DNA of 19,283 bases from an uncultured bacterium. GTDB lineage: Bacteria > Patescibacteriota > Saccharimonadia > Saccharimonadales > Saccharimonadaceae. Positions 1 through 7,760 of the stretch are shown here, piece after piece; position 1 is the first letter of the stretch; every line of letters starts with the position of its first letter. The position numbers and the translations under genes were made by a program. A model generated the notes under the pieces. The model was not told where the DNA came from, ran no database searches, and saw only the letters and a list, made by a program, of their open reading frames with translations. The DNA lies in assembly GCA_937930585.1 (NCBI GenBank), contig CALHCA010000026.1:1-19283 (forward strand), read 5' to 3'.

Positions 1-974
1 AAGTTAAAAATTCATCAAATCAAAAGATTTTTGAGTGGAAAGATGAATCAAAACAGGTGATTGACTCACAGGCTGCATATGAATTGACTGATATTCTTGC
101 TGATCCAAGTGCTCGAACAACTACATTTGGTGGTCAAAGTCGAAGTTATGGATTTACGGTTCCTGGGGTCTGGACAGCTTCGAAAACCGGAACAACAGAT
201 AATGGAAAAGGTGCTGCCAAGGACTCTTGGATGATGAGTTATTCTCCTGTAGTTGCAACAGGTGTTTGGAGCGGAAACCATGACGGTCGGGCTTTGCGAT
301 CTCCTGATAACAGCCCTGTGCGTAGAGTAATTAATGAATATATGCGCGATGTTCACCATCAAGTTTATGCTTCTAATGGTAAATGGAAATCTGGCGATAA
401 AATTGAAAGACCGTCTGGAATTAGAAATTGTACAATAAATGGCAAGAATGATATTTGCCCATCTTGGTGGGATAAAAACAAAACCGGTTCAGTATCAAGA
501 GAAATTGAGTTCGATAGTATTTCGAAAAAGAAAGCAACTAAATGTACACCGGAATCTACTCGAGTTAAACTAACTGTTTTCGAAACAACCGACCCAGTTT
601 CTAAAAAGAAAACAATAACTGCACCAGAAGGTTATAATATCAATGAAGAGGACAATATTCATAATTGTTCGGATTCTCAACCCTCTGTCTCAAGTGTTTC
701 ATATTCAAGGCATGCAAATTCAAATACTTACCGAATAAATATAAATATTGCAAAGGGGAATTTCGATATAACTTCGGTCGTGGTTAAGGTTGATGGCGCA
801 ACAATTAGTACTGCTCTTCCAACTGGAAACACACTCTCAACAGATTATACGTTTAATAAATCTGGTCAAAATATTACGGTTGAAGTTACCGACTCTGGTG
901 GATATAAAGTTTCCAAAAGTTATACAGGGCCTTCCTCGATAAATACGGAAAACATAGCAGGCTCTTCAAGCTAA
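1..974 (+). CDS. Class A penicillin-binding protein, C-terminal part (partial, 5' end outside window)
   Basis: The frame is open from the first base (first full codon at 3) and runs 323 residues to TAA, so the gene starts upstream; a GTG at 57 is only an internal Val codon. The class A PBP family makes and cross-links peptidoglycan on the outer face of the cytoplasmic membrane. The visible part holds the end of the transpeptidase domain: a TASKTGTT box (KTG at 183-191) followed by a DSWMMSYSP..VATGVWSGN stretch, which matches the KTGTT..DAWFvGYTP..vtgVWvG signature of PBP1A-type enzymes. The catalytic Ser (SxxK), SxN and the glycosyltransferase domain lie outside. After about residue 150 comes a Ser/Thr/Asn-rich tail of roughly 170 residues with four cysteines (NCT, ICP, KCT, NCS) and beta-strand-like alternation, possibly an Ig-like extracellular domain. 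It is followed by a shared terminator. Confidence 0.88.
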   Translation, partial: VKNSSNQKIFEWKDESKQVIDSQAAYELTDILADPSARTTTFGGQSRSYGFTVPGVWTASKTGTTDNGKGAAKDSWMMSYSPVVATGVWSGNHDGRALRSPDNSPVRRVINEYMRDVHHQVYASNGKWKSGDKIERPSGIRNCTINGKNDICPSWWDKNKTGSVSREIEFDSISKKKATKCTPESTRVKLTVFETTDPVSKKKTITAPEGYNINEEDNIHNCSDSQPSVSSVSYSRHANSNTYRININIAKGNFDITSVVVKVDGATISTALPTGNTLSTDYTFNKSGQNITVEVTDSGGYKVSKSYTGPSSINTENIAGSSS

Positions 975-978
975 AAAT

Positions 979-1005
979 AAAACTACTCCTGATGGGGTAG
1001 TTTTT
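979..1005. terminator. Bidirectional intrinsic terminator between convergent genes
   Basis: CTACTCC (983-989), loop TGAT, GGGGTAG (994-1000) form a 7-bp stem with one wobble, flanked by an A run on the left and TTTTT on the right. It serves the PBP gene on the + strand and the DUF5665 gene, whose stop begins at 1009, on the - strand. Confidence 0.85.
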
Positions 1006-1006
1006 A

Positions 1007-1291
1007 TTATCGCCGATTTTGCATCGCATTTATAATAGATTGGATAAAGTCACCAATTCCGCCCGGGATGTTAACAAAAAAGTTAAGAATCCAAATTAAC
1101 AAGAAGATTAGAACTGTTGCACCAATAGCGCTACCGAATCCAAAAGCTATTCCGCGAAAGAAATTAACTTTATAAATCGCCCAGCGACTTGGATAAATAT
1201 CGTTAAAAACTTCTTCAAGCAAACCAATTTGAGCTCCGCGCGCATTGTCATCGGCTAGTTTTTTTGCAGATTTTTTTAGAATTTTATTCAT
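1007..1291 (-). CDS. Small membrane protein, DUF5665-like
   Basis: A 94-residue protein of unknown function. It has a basic N-terminus, an amphipathic stretch (residues 20-45), then RGIAFGFGSAIGATV (46-60) leading into one hydrophobic helix (about 52-74) and a short polar C-terminus. The arginine-glycine signature before the membrane helix resembles DUF5665 proteins, small single-span proteins found next to many housekeeping genes. No Shine-Dalgarno lies upstream of the ATG. A TGTTAAAAT element places transcription start at or within 1-2 nt of the ATG, so the gene is probably leaderless. It is convergent with the PBP gene and divergent from the phosphoglucomutase gene. Family assignment is from recall of the motif; function cannot be inferred. 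Confidence 0.75.
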   Translation of the reverse strand: MNKILKKSAKKLADDNARGAQIGLLEEVFNDIYPSRWAIYKVNFFRGIAFGFGSAIGATVLIFLLIWILNFFVNIPGGIGDFIQSIINAMQNRR

Positions 1292-1298
1292 TAGAATT

Positions 1299-1327
1299 AT
1301 TTTAACATAAATATTCTAAAAACGCAA
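1299..1327 (-). promoter_or_regulatory. Promoter of the DUF5665 gene (leaderless)
   Basis: On the - strand: -35 TTGCGT (1327-1322), 17-bp spacer, extended -10 TG-T-TAAAAT with the hexamer at 1304-1299. The expected start (1292-1291) is next to the ATG. It lies back to back with the next gene's promoter; the two -35 boxes are 5 bp apart. Confidence 0.65.
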
Positions 1328-1332
1328 GCGCT

Positions 1333-1375
1333 TTGATTTTATAGAAAGATAGTGATAAAATAGATATAAAAGGAG
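1333..1375 (+). promoter_or_regulatory. Promoter and ribosome binding site of the phosphoglucomutase-aminopeptidase operon
   Basis: -35 TTGATT (1333-1338), 17-bp spacer, extended -10 TG-A-TAAAAT (hexamer 1356-1361). Expected transcription start is near 1368, immediately before AGGAG (1371-1375), which sits 9 nt from the ATG at 1385. The leader would be only about 17 nt. Confidence 0.7.
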
Positions 1376-1384
1376 CTGGATTAA

Positions 1385-3145
1385 ATGAGCGAAGAATTAA
1401 TAAAAGCCAAGTCTAATTTATCAAAGTTAGCTTTCGAAAATTTACAAAAGTGGCTTTTAGATGAAAAATATTATGAATTTAAAGCGCAAATTTTAAATTT
1501 GATTAAAAATGAAGAGTGGGGTGAGCTTGAAGATGCTTTTTTCAAAATTTTAGAATTTGGTACGGCTGGGCGACGTGGTAAGGTTGGTGCTGGTCCTAAC
1601 CGTATTAATTTAATTACGATCTCTGAAAGTGCACAGGCTCTCGCAAATTATCTAAAATCACTTAATATTAATTCACCAAGTGTTGCAATTGCTTGGGATG
1701 TTCGAAATTCCTCTTGCGATCTTTCGAAAAAATGTGCTGAAATTTTAGCTGCAAATAATATCGAAGTTTTTTATTTCTACACTCCTCGCTCGACCCCAGA
1801 ATTATCTTTTACAGTTCGAAATCTTAAAACTTCGGCAGGAATTGTAATTTCGGCTAGTCATAATCCGCCAGAAGATAATGGAATTAAGATCTATTGGAAT
1901 GATGGCGCGCAAATTTCAGCTCCACACGATAAAAAATTAATGAAAATTGCTAAAAATATCGAAGAATTTAAAACTGGTAATTTTGATGAATTTGTAAAAA
2001 ACGGTAAAATTAAAATTTTGGGTGAAGAAAATGACTATTTTTATATTAAAGCTAATGTGAAATTATCTTTGTCGAAAAATAGAAGTATAAAAATTGTTTT
2101 TTCACCAATTCACGGAACCGGAACGACAAATTTATTAAAAACTCTTCAGTCTGCAGGTTTCGAAAATATTATTTTTGTTGATGAGCAAATGAATTTTGAT
2201 GGTAATTTTTCAACACTTCAAGATAGGAAACCGAATCCAGAAAATCATTCTGCAAATAAAATGGCAATTTTAAAATTAAGAAAAGAACAAGCAGATATTG
2301 CACTAACTACCGACCCGGATGCTGACCGAATTTGTGTAATGAGCCTTGAAAAAAATGGAGAGGTTCGAAGTTTTTCGGGCAATCAAACCGCAATTTTAGT
2401 GGCCGATTATATTCTTTCGAAGAAGCAAAAGGATCGAAATAAATATGCTGAACTTTACTTTGGAGACCGTGACTTTATTTGTAAAAGTTTTGTGACTACA
2501 GATATGCTAAATGTTTTGGCTAAAAAATATGGTATAAAAATTTATGACGATTTGCTGGTTGGATTTAAATTCATTGGTAAAAAAATATTGCAAAAAGAAG
2601 TGCTCGGAGAGAAATTTATTGCTGGGTTTGAAGAAAGTCTTGGCGGGCTCATTGGTTCGCAGACTAGAGATAAAGATGCTGCAACAATTGGATTAATGAT
2701 AGCCGAGCTTGCATCGGAATTGAAACTTAAAAATCAAACTTTGGGAGAAAAGCTTGATGAAATTTATGCTGAAAATGGATATTTTGTTGAAAAGACTGAA
2801 TCTCTTGAATTTAGTGGCGCTGAAGGATTTACAAAAATGCAAGAAATTATGCGAAAAATGCGAATTGGAAATGAAAATTTTGGTGCATTAAAAATGCGAG
2901 ATTTCGAGAATTTAACTGAGTTAGATTTTTCAACAAATAAAAAAAATAGTTTTAAAATGTTGGAAAATGGAAATGCGGTAAGTTTTATTTTTGATTCAGA
3001 AGATAGAAGAATTACGATTCGACCAAGCGGAACTGAGCCAAAAATGAAAATTTATGCTCAATGGCGTTTCGAAAATAAACAAGGTTGTGTAAAGATTAAT
3101 AATATTTTAAGTGATTTTAAGAAGAGGATTTTGAATGAGTGTTAA
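1385..3145 (+). CDS. pgcA: Alpha-phosphoglucomutase / phosphomannomutase (PgcA-like)
   Basis: Interconverts hexose-1-phosphate and hexose-6-phosphate through a phosphoserine intermediate; cytosolic. All four family loops are present: SASHNPPEDNGIK with the phospho-accepting Ser at 158, the Mg-binding DPDADR (310-315), the sugar loop GFEESLG (414-420) and the phosphate-binding RPSGTEPK (546-553). The length (586 aa) and N-terminal EFGTAGRRGKVGAGPNRIN segment after a helical lead (about 55 aa) fit the long Bacillus PgcA-type glucose enzymes better than the shorter (about 450 aa) ManB/GlmM types. The start is fixed by AGGAG 9 nt upstream. The last 11 bp overlap the aminopeptidase gene, so the two are co-transcribed. 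With the GalU-like enzyme at 14388 it could supply UDP-glucose. Substrate preference between glucose and mannose cannot be proven from sequence. Confidence 0.9.
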   Translation: MSEELIKAKSNLSKLAFENLQKWLLDEKYYEFKAQILNLIKNEEWGELEDAFFKILEFGTAGRRGKVGAGPNRINLITISESAQALANYLKSLNINSPSVAIAWDVRNSSCDLSKKCAEILAANNIEVFYFYTPRSTPELSFTVRNLKTSAGIVISASHNPPEDNGIKIYWNDGAQISAPHDKKLMKIAKNIEEFKTGNFDEFVKNGKIKILGEENDYFYIKANVKLSLSKNRSIKIVFSPIHGTGTTNLLKTLQSAGFENIIFVDEQMNFDGNFSTLQDRKPNPENHSANKMAILKLRKEQADIALTTDPDADRICVMSLEKNGEVRSFSGNQTAILVADYILSKKQKDRNKYAELYFGDRDFICKSFVTTDMLNVLAKKYGIKIYDDLLVGFKFIGKKILQKEVLGEKFIAGFEESLGGLIGSQTRDKDAATIGLMIAELASELKLKNQTLGEKLDEIYAENGYFVEKTESLEFSGAEGFTKMQEIMRKMRIGNENFGALKMRDFENLTELDFSTNKKNSFKMLENGNAVSFIFDSEDRRITIRPSGTEPKMKIYAQWRFENKQGCVKINNILSDFKKRILNEC

Positions 3146-5666
3146 TAGATTGATAGAAAAATTTAAGCCCGAGCATTATGAATTGAAGCTCGATCTATTA
3201 CGAGTGAAAAATCGTGAATTTGATGGAATCATTGATATTTTTGGCGAAATTAATGATGAAAAAGAAATTGCGCTCCATTCAAAAGATTTAAAAATTGAAA
3301 AGATTATTGCTGCTAATGATATAAAATTGAGCTTTTCGAAAGCTGAAAATGATGAAATTTTGGTAAATATTGAAAAACTTAACTTTAAAAAAGGTGATAA
3401 AATTCAACTTAAAATTGAGTTTTCTGGTAAAATAACAGATGCAATGCACGGATTATATCCTTGCTACTATAAAGAAAATGGTGAGAAAAAAGAGCTTTTT
3501 GCGACTCAATTTGAAAGCCATCATGCTCGTGAGGTTTTTCCGTGTATTGATGAGCCTGAAGCAAAGGCAACTTTTTCATTAGAGATTAGAGCTTTGAGTG
3601 ATCTTGAAGTTTTGTCGAATACTGAAATTATTGAAAAAAATAAAAATGGCAATACTCAACAGGTTAGATTTGCCAAAACGCCAAAAATGTCAACATATTT
3701 ATTAGCCTTTGTATTGGGCGATTTTCAACGAGTTTCAAAAAAGACTAAAAGTGGTGTTGAAGTTTCAGTTTTGGCAACAAAAGCTCAAAAGTCTGAATTA
3801 ATGGAATTTCCGCTTAGTTTTGCGGTGCGGGTTTTAGAATTTTATGAAGATTTTTTTGGTCAAAAGTTCCCGCTTTCAAAATGCGACCACATTGCTTTGC
3901 CAGATTTTTCTAGTGGTGCGATGGAGAACTGGGGCTTGATTACCTATCGTGAAACTGCACTACTTGCTGGTAAAAATTCCTCAATATCTTCAAAAAAATA
4001 TGTTGCGTCGGTTATTGCGCACGAAACTTCACACCAGTGGTTTGGAAATCTTGTAACAATGAAATGGTGGGATGAGCTTTGGCTAAATGAATCTTTCGCA
4101 ACGATGATGGAATATTTAGCAACTGACGCTTTAGAGCCAAAATGGAAAATTTGGGAAGAATTTGCAGTTAACGAAGCAGTTTTAAGTCTGCGCCGTGATG
4201 CGATTGACGGCGTTCAGGCGGTTCATGTCCCAGTTCATCATCCAGATGAAATTAGCACTATTTTCGATGGTGCAATTGTTTATGCAAAAGGTGCTCGCTT
4301 AATGAACATGCTTCGAAAATATGTTGGGAACGATGCATTTCAAAAAGGTTTGCAAAGATATTTTGATAAGTTTAAATATCAAAATACAATTGGTGAGAAT
4401 TTATGGGATTGTTTGAGCGAATCTTCTGGTAAAAATATTGCAGATTTTATGAATCCTTGGCTTTTTAAAAGCGGCTATCCGAGTGTTTTGGCCGAAGAAG
4501 ATGGCGAAGAGTTAAGATTATCACAAAAGCAATTTTTTATTGGTGAAGGTAAAGATAGTGGGCGAATTTGGCCAATTCTGCTTGGTTCAAATCAAAATAA
4601 TTTACCTGAGATTATGGATTCAAAAGATTTAACCTGTAAGAAAAATCCAGATTTTGTTCAGTTAAATCAAGGAAATGTTGCTCATTTCATTACGAATTAT
4701 AGCCAAAATCTTTTTGAAAATTTGCTTGAAAAGGTTCGAAATGGTGATTTAGATACAATTTCTCGCCTTCAAATTCTTCAGGAACGTTCTTTGCTTTCGC
4801 GTGGCGGTGAAATTCCGAGTGTTGAGCTGTTGCGGACTCTGCAGAGCTATGATAAAGAAACTTCTTTAACGGTTTGGGATATGATTAGTCTTTTGATTGG
4901 CGAATTGAAAATTTTTATTGATGAAGATTCTGAAAGTTCGAAAAAAATGAAAAAATTTGTTGGTAATTTAGCTCAAAATGAGTTCGAAAAGCTTGGATTT
5001 ATTAAAAAAACTGGCGAAGATGAAGAGGATACGCAAAAACGTAGCTCGATTTTGGCGCACATGATTTATGCTGAAAATGAAAAAGCAATTTCAAGTGCTT
5101 TAGATATTTTCAAAAGTTCGCCGAATATGGAAGATATTGATTCAGAAATTCGAAGTTTAATTTTAACCGTAAAGATTCGTTTTGAAGAATCTCCAGAATT
5201 ATTGCAAAAAATGCTCGAAAATTATAAGAATACTTCAAACGTTGATTATCGAGATGATATAATGGTGGCTTTAACTTCAACTAAAAATATTCGAACTAGT
5301 GAATTACTTCTTGAAAAAATGCTTGAGAATGATGTAATTCGAACGCAGGATATCTTGAGTTGGTATGTTCATTTGCTTCGAAATTCGAAAACTCGGGAAT
5401 TAGCATGGAAATGGCTTCGTGAAAATTGGAAATTAATTGAAGATAAATTTGATGGTGATAAAAGTTATAATGATTTTCCACGATATTCAGGTGCGATCTT
5501 GCGAACCGAGAAACAGCTCCAAGAATTTAAAGAGTTTTTTGAACCTCTAAAAAATGACCCAAGCTTAACTCGAGCAATTGAGATGGGTGAGCGAGAGATT
5601 GCCGGGCGAATTGCTTTAATTAAGCGAGATAAAACTGCTATTGATAAATTCTTACAAAAAATTTAA
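3135..5666 (+). CDS. M1-family zinc aminopeptidase
   Basis: Removes N-terminal residues from peptides using one Zn ion. The 843-residue protein has the full M1 layout: N-terminal beta domain (about 1-200), catalytic domain with the exopeptidase motif GAMEN (261-265), zinc motif HETSH (His296, Glu297, His300) with third ligand Glu319 in LNES, and the transition-state Tyr383 in IVYAKGA. A long helical C-terminal region follows (about 500-830), like the ERAP1-C domain of PepN/aminopeptidase G-type proteins. The zinc motif is HETSH rather than the usual HELAH, with catalytic residues kept. No signal peptide or membrane segment is seen, so it should be cytosolic, a last step of peptide recycling after proteases such as ClpCP. 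The ATG at 3135 overlaps the end of the previous gene and is preceded by AGAGG with 7-8 nt spacing inside that gene. Confidence 0.93.
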   Translation: MSVNRLIEKFKPEHYELKLDLLRVKNREFDGIIDIFGEINDEKEIALHSKDLKIEKIIAANDIKLSFSKAENDEILVNIEKLNFKKGDKIQLKIEFSGKITDAMHGLYPCYYKENGEKKELFATQFESHHAREVFPCIDEPEAKATFSLEIRALSDLEVLSNTEIIEKNKNGNTQQVRFAKTPKMSTYLLAFVLGDFQRVSKKTKSGVEVSVLATKAQKSELMEFPLSFAVRVLEFYEDFFGQKFPLSKCDHIALPDFSSGAMENWGLITYRETALLAGKNSSISSKKYVASVIAHETSHQWFGNLVTMKWWDELWLNESFATMMEYLATDALEPKWKIWEEFAVNEAVLSLRRDAIDGVQAVHVPVHHPDEISTIFDGAIVYAKGARLMNMLRKYVGNDAFQKGLQRYFDKFKYQNTIGENLWDCLSESSGKNIADFMNPWLFKSGYPSVLAEEDGEELRLSQKQFFIGEGKDSGRIWPILLGSNQNNLPEIMDSKDLTCKKNPDFVQLNQGNVAHFITNYSQNLFENLLEKVRNGDLDTISRLQILQERSLLSRGGEIPSVELLRTLQSYDKETSLTVWDMISLLIGELKIFIDEDSESSKKMKKFVGNLAQNEFEKLGFIKKTGEDEEDTQKRSSILAHMIYAENEKAISSALDIFKSSPNMEDIDSEIRSLILTVKIRFEESPELLQKMLENYKNTSNVDYRDDIMVALTSTKNIRTSELLLEKMLENDVIRTQDILSWYVHLLRNSKTRELAWKWLRENWKLIEDKFDGDKSYNDFPRYSGAILRTEKQLQEFKEFFEPLKNDPSLTRAIEMGEREIAGRIALIKRDKTAIDKFLQKI

Positions 5667-5671
5667 GTTTA

Positions 5672-5698
5672 AAACCGACCAGATTCAACGGTCGGTTT
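5672..5698. terminator. Bidirectional terminator between the aminopeptidase gene and the CobW-type gene
   Basis: Perfect 9-bp inverted repeat AAACCGACC (5672-5680) / GGTCGGTTT (5690-5698) with a 9-nt loop. It sits 5 bp after the aminopeptidase stop and overlaps the stop codon (5697-5699) of the convergent gene. T-rich tracts follow on both strands. Confidence 0.8.
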
Positions 5699-6800
5699 AA
5701 TTGTATTTTGATAAAAAGAATCTTTCAAAATTTACCATATTTTGCGGTGTGATTTCATCTGGGTTTTTATCTTCTAGATCTCTTAATTTTGTAAGAATTT
5801 CACGCTTATCGATTTTAGAGCCGATTAGAACGAGCTCGGTTTTTGGCGTTTCATCTTTCCATTCTTCACTGTAAATATCAATAGTTTTGCCAACCAGCTG
5901 AACTATATATTTCTGTTCGTACCCTTTCATTCCAAAGTAGCAGATTCCTTTCATTCGAAAAAGATTTTTAGGCAAATTATCAAGAAAACTTAGGAATTTT
6001 TGAGGATTTAGTGGTTTTATTGTTTCGAAAGCCAAAGATTGAAATTGGTTATGAATGTGATCTTTATGATTGTGCTCGTACTCTTTAGTTTTTTCTTTAT
6101 TTTCTTGCTCAGATTTTTGCCAAGAAAAAATTAAATCAGGATTAATTTTTGAGTTTTGACTTTCAATAATTGGTGAATTTGGGTTTAATTTTCTAATGAA
6201 TTCACGGATTTCTTGAATTTTATTTTTTGAAATTAAGTCGGTTTTATTTAAAACGATAATATCACTCGCTTTGAGACATTTTTTAAAATGTGTTGGAAAA
6301 TCTTTCTTAGAATTTTCGAAATTTTGAGTATCGATTAAATAAATATTTCCACCAAAATAAGAATATTGATTTCCAGAATATTGCAGAGTTTTGAGCAAAT
6401 CGTAAGGTTCAGCAATTCCACTAGCTTCAATTATGATCGCATCAAGCAGTGAATCTTTATTTGCTAATTTTGAAAGTGGTTCACTTAATCCGTTATCACC
6501 AATCATGCAGCAAATACAGCCATTGCTAAGTTCAATTTTTTGCTCATTGATTCCGTTAGAGATTAATTTACTGTCGATATTTATTATGCCAAAATCATTC
6601 ACAATTGCACCAATTTTTAGATTTGGGCTTGATTTTAAAAGATGGTTTAAAAGTGTGGTTTTGCCTGAGCCTAAAAAGCCAGAAATCATTATAACTGGAA
6701 TTTTTCGATTTTTTTGTTTTTTTGCTTTAATTTCTGTTTTTGAAAAATCATCAAAAATATCTTTCGAAAAGTTTGAAATGTCAAAATCTTCATTATTCAT
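5697..6800 (-). CDS. CobW/COG0523-family GTPase, putative zinc metallochaperone
   Basis: A 367-residue G3E P-loop GTPase. Motifs seen: Walker A GFLGSGKTT (41-49), the COG0523 metal site GCICC (Cys95, Cys97, Cys98), IEASG (124-128) and the guanine motif NKTD (185-188). A His-rich linker (His243, 245, 248, 250) joins this to a C-terminal CobW_C-like domain (about 255-360). The family moves zinc, and in some members cobalt, nickel or iron, to client enzymes at the cost of GTP. No cobalamin genes are nearby, so a zinc role is more likely than vitamin B12 synthesis, but the metal is not shown. The about 30-residue acidic then lysine-rich N-terminal lead precedes the usual start of the domain. The gene appears leaderless with its own promoter. 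Candidate clients in this window include the zinc enzymes M1 aminopeptidase and RNase J; this link is only a guess. Confidence 0.88.
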   Translation of the reverse strand: MNNEDFDISNFSKDIFDDFSKTEIKAKKQKNRKIPVIMISGFLGSGKTTLLNHLLKSSPNLKIGAIVNDFGIINIDSKLISNGINEQKIELSNGCICCMIGDNGLSEPLSKLANKDSLLDAIIIEASGIAEPYDLLKTLQYSGNQYSYFGGNIYLIDTQNFENSKKDFPTHFKKCLKASDIIVLNKTDLISKNKIQEIREFIRKLNPNSPIIESQNSKINPDLIFSWQKSEQENKEKTKEYEHNHKDHIHNQFQSLAFETIKPLNPQKFLSFLDNLPKNLFRMKGICYFGMKGYEQKYIVQLVGKTIDIYSEEWKDETPKTELVLIGSKIDKREILTKLRDLEDKNPDEITPQNMVNFERFFLSKYN

Positions 6801-6806
6801 AAAACC

Positions 6807-6835
6807 AGTTTAACAGATTTTTAGAAAGCCTGCAA
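6807..6835 (-). promoter_or_regulatory. Promoter of the CobW-type gene (leaderless)
   Basis: On the - strand: -35 TTGCAG (6835-6830), 17-bp spacer, extended -10 TG-T-TAAACT (hexamer 6812-6807). Only 6 nt separate the -10 from the ATG and no Shine-Dalgarno is present. The -35 lies 3 bp from the divergent -35 at 6839. Confidence 0.65.
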
Positions 6836-6838
6836 GAT

Positions 6839-6867
6839 TTGCATTTTTAGAGAATATATGGTATAAT
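6839..6867 (+). promoter_or_regulatory. Promoter of the four-helix membrane protein gene
   Basis: -35 TTGCAT (6839-6844), 17-bp spacer, extended -10 TG-G-TATAAT (hexamer 6862-6867). The expected start is near 6874, giving a leader of about 44 nt. The leader carries a small palindrome, TTGCA-TTT-TGCAA (6875-6887), of unknown meaning. Confidence 0.72.
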
Positions 6868-6917
6868 TTGAAAGTTGCATTTTGCAAAGAAATTTTAGAA
6901 AGATGAGGAATCGTATT

Positions 6918-7670
6918 ATGAAGATTTCGAAAATCGTGGTAATGAAAAACTTGGATACTGGCAAAAGTGAGGAAATTAAATTAGACACGAAAGAGGTTCG
7001 TGAATTTAATTTTCCGAAAAAAGCCTATGTTATTAATAAGGTGTTTATTGATAATCTGTGGCTAAAAATTACACTTCTTGTGTGGCTTTTAATCCTAAGT
7101 GCTTTATTGATACTCGCAAAAATTAGTCAGAACTATGGATTTTTGTCAATGTTAATATTGATAAGTTTAATAACCATAACATTAATATCTAATTTTGATA
7201 TAATCAGACTATATTTCTTGGGTGAGAAAACTCTCAACATCAAGAAAAGGCTGATAACCAGCTGGGTATGGATTTATGTTAAAGAAGCTGAGTTGCCTAA
7301 GAACACGGAAGCAGAGAGAAGAGTTTTTAGTTTTGTAAAGAAAGCTTTAAGAGAGATAAATAAATTCGCAATTAGATTTTATTTATCTCATATAGCTATT
7401 GCTTTAACTTTACTGTGTTTATTAGCGCTTTTAATAATTGAAAACCAGCCAGATGAAAGAGTATCTATTTTTGTCGTAGTGGCATGGATTTTTACGGAGT
7501 TTTACCTCTGGAGGATTCGTTGTTTTATCAGAGATAGAGCGAAAATGCCCTATAATTTAACCACAAGAGTTGATAACGGTATTACTGTGCTAAAATTTTC
7601 ACTAAATGGCAATTACGCCATTGAAGAAGAGATTAGCTTAATCTTCAAAGATTGTAAGTTTTTTAGTTAA
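6918..7670 (+). CDS. Unrecognised membrane protein with four predicted transmembrane helices
   Basis: I do not recognise this 250-residue protein. The start is set at the ATG at 6918 because GAGGA (6905-6909) lies 8 nt upstream; in-frame TTG 6882 and ATG 6903 are possible but lack a good site. A basic/polar cytosolic N-terminus (1-45) is followed by two adjacent hydrophobic helices (about 49-68 and 73-92), a charged loop with many Lys/Glu/Arg (about 95-150), two more helices (about 154-174 and 181-199) and a polar C-terminal tail (200-250). No enzyme motif is visible. Codon use differs from the neighbours: 11 of 13 Arg codons are AGA/AGG, none CGA. It has its own promoter and terminator. It may be a recently acquired accessory gene; a role in envelope or host contact would be speculation. 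Confidence 0.72.
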   Translation: MKISKIVVMKNLDTGKSEEIKLDTKEVREFNFPKKAYVINKVFIDNLWLKITLLVWLLILSALLILAKISQNYGFLSMLILISLITITLISNFDIIRLYFLGEKTLNIKKRLITSWVWIYVKEAELPKNTEAERRVFSFVKKALREINKFAIRFYLSHIAIALTLLCLLALLIIENQPDERVSIFVVVAWIFTEFYLWRIRCFIRDRAKMPYNLTTRVDNGITVLKFSLNGNYAIEEEISLIFKDCKFFS

Positions 7671-7680
7671 TAAAAAACGG

Positions 7681-7712
7681 CCCTGCTAATTATGTGGGGT
7701 TTTCTTTTTTTC
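7681..7712 (+). terminator. Intrinsic terminator of the membrane protein gene
   Basis: CCCTGC (7681-7686) pairs with GTGGGG (7694-7699) with two wobbles across a 7-nt loop, followed by TTTT-C-TTTTTTT. It starts 10 bp after the stop codon. Confidence 0.7.
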
Positions 7713-7719
7713 AAAAATC

Positions 7720-7754
7720 TGGTATAATATTTATATTCTACACATTTTGGAGGT
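7720..7754 (+). promoter_or_regulatory. Promoter and ribosome binding site of the soluble orphan gene
   Basis: Extended -10 TG-G-TATAAT (hexamer 7723-7728) without a recognisable -35; the expected -35 position falls in the upstream terminator's T run. A strong GGAGGT (7749-7754) lies 6 nt before the ATG at 7761. Confidence 0.65.
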
Positions 7755-7760
7755 AATAAG

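Noticed and set aside
57..974. GTG at 57 as a true start of a 305-residue protein.
   Set aside because: The frame is open upstream to the window edge and the protein begins in the middle of a PBP transpeptidase domain.
6433..6813. A 126-codon plus-strand frame opposite the CobW-type gene.
   Set aside because: Antisense to the Walker A and CxCC coding region of a clear GTPase, with no ribosome binding site.
6831..6843. Palindrome TGCAA-GAT-TTGCA upstream of the CobW-type gene as a possible operator.
   Set aside because: It is accounted for by two divergent TTGCA-type -35 boxes facing away from each other.
6882..6917. TTG at 6882 or ATG at 6903 as start of the four-helix membrane protein.
   Set aside because: Neither has a good ribosome binding site; GAGGA stands 8 nt before the ATG at 6918.
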